The notes below the pieces were generated by a model, which ran no database searches, was not told the DNA's origin, and saw only the letters and a list, made by a program, of their open reading frames with translations. Of a stretch of 39,884 bases of DNA, positions 39,030 through 39,884 are shown piece after piece (position 1 is the stretch's first letter; the number at the start of each line of letters is the position of its first letter). The translations under genes and the position numbers were made by a program. Where the stretch lies: contig VAXZ01000114.1 of the NCBI GenBank assembly GCA_005885035.1, positions 1 through 39,884 on the forward strand. The letters run 5' to 3'. This DNA comes from Actinomycetota bacterium (GTDB taxonomy: Bacteria > Actinomycetota > UBA4738 > HRBIN12).

Positions 39030-39884
39030 ATGGACAAGATGTCGTCGAGGATCAAAGTGCTTGCCCTGCTGGTGGCTCTGATGTTCGTCGCGCTCTCCAC
39101 CCGTCTCTGGTTCCTCCAGGTCCTGGCCACGACCCAGTTCCAGCGGGACGCCCGAGCCAACAGCGTCCGGTTCGTCTACACGGAACCCTTGCGTGGCCTG
39201 ATGTACGACGATCGGGGACGCCCGCTGGTCGAGAACCAGGAGAGCCTCGAGGTCCGCGTGAACCGTGACGCCATGGGGGATCAGGCCGAGGCCGTCGTCT
39301 ACCGGTTGGCGCGCCTCCTGAACGTCCCGGTCCGGGTACTCGTGGCTCGGCTGCACGACAAGCGGTACTACTCGTTCCAGCCGATCCCGGTCGCGGAGTT
39401 CGTGCAACCGCGCGTTCGTGACTACATCGCCGAGTACCAGGAACTGTTCCCTGGCGTCGACGTGGTCCCAACATCGGTGCGCGCGTATCCGCAAGGACGC
39501 ACCGCAGCGCACATCTTGGGATACCTCGGCCCCATCTTCGCCAACGAGTACGACAAACTGAAGAACAAGGGGTACCAACAGTCCGACGTGATCGGGCGTT
39601 CGGGTCTCGAGCAGGTGTACGAGCGGTACCTCCGTGGCACCCAAGGGATCCAGAAGTTCATCGTGAACTCGAACGGAGAGACGATCCGCGCCCTCGGGGT
39701 GAAGGACCCGACTGCCGGCGACGACCTCCATCTCACGATCGATCTCCGGATCCAGCGAGCGGCCGAACGACAGCTTCGGGAGGGACTCGTCCGGGCACGG
39801 GCTGGGACGGATTCGAACCACCGGTCGCTGCAGGCGAACGCTGGGGCGGTGATCGTGATGGACGCGCAGACCGGGGCGATCAAG
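39030..39884 (+). CDS. mrdA: Penicillin-binding protein 2 (N-terminal part; runs off window)
   Basis: Manual translation MDKMSSRIKVLALLVALMFVALSTRLWFLQV...EPLRGLMYDDRGRPLVEN...YPQGRTAAHILGYLG...GRSGLEQVYERYLRGTQG...LTIDLRIQRAAE; no stop before the window end. Confidence 0.93.
   Translation, partial: MDKMSSRIKVLALLVALMFVALSTRLWFLQVLATTQFQRDARANSVRFVYTEPLRGLMYDDRGRPLVENQESLEVRVNRDAMGDQAEAVVYRLARLLNVPVRVLVARLHDKRYYSFQPIPVAEFVQPRVRDYIAEYQELFPGVDVVPTSVRAYPQGRTAAHILGYLGPIFANEYDKLKNKGYQQSDVIGRSGLEQVYERYLRGTQGIQKFIVNSNGETIRALGVKDPTAGDDLHLTIDLRIQRAAERQLREGLVRARAGTDSNHRSLQANAGAVIVMDAQTGAIK

Noticed and set aside
38496-39821. 441-aa minus-strand ORF opposite mreD/PBP2
   Set aside because: Antisense to mreD and the PBP2 start; the plus-strand PBP2 frame is clear although absent from the ORF track because it has no stop in the window.

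Overview
High-GC, actinobacterial-type chromosomal window. From about 18.6 kb to the end it keeps a core synteny block: tig-clpP-clpX, valS-folC-ndk, then mreB-mreC-mreD and the 5' part of a PBP2 gene. This block is interrupted by a 1184-aa zinc-ribbon/cyclase/ATPase regulator (between clpX and valS) and by a serine hydrolase plus a complete FAS-II cluster fabD-fabH-fabG-acpP-fabF (between ndk and mreB). The left half carries tRNA-His, two class-III aminotransferase (GSA-aminomutase-like) paralogs flanking an alpha/beta hydrolase, a disrupted AI-2E transporter, purE, a secreted FG-GAP protein, a STAS protein and a Crp/Fnr regulator. It also has a degenerate low-coding stretch (about 10.1-11.8 kb), tRNA-Arg/Gly/Pro, PhzF, AzlCD, a small HExxH protein, TetR, aminotransferase, ornithine cyclodeaminase-like and inositol-phosphatase-family genes. 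Main observations: (1) aminotransferase copy 1 lacks exactly 48 residues relative to copy 2, including the PLP-Asp and PLP-Lys segments, and the nearby AI-2E transporter has a similar-sized internal loss with a frameshift; (2) a perfect 24-bp inverted repeat with a 3-nt loop lies inside the FG-GAP coding region; (3) there is an untracked 36-aa Pro/acidic small ORF with a strong Shine-Dalgarno and an untracked truncated STAS fragment; (4) several inverted or direct repeats sit at regulatory positions (tig upstream, clpP-clpX, fabD-mreB, HdeD/cyclase 3' ends). I found no CRISPR, integrase or transposase, and no unambiguous new system. All calls are from reading only, with no database searches.
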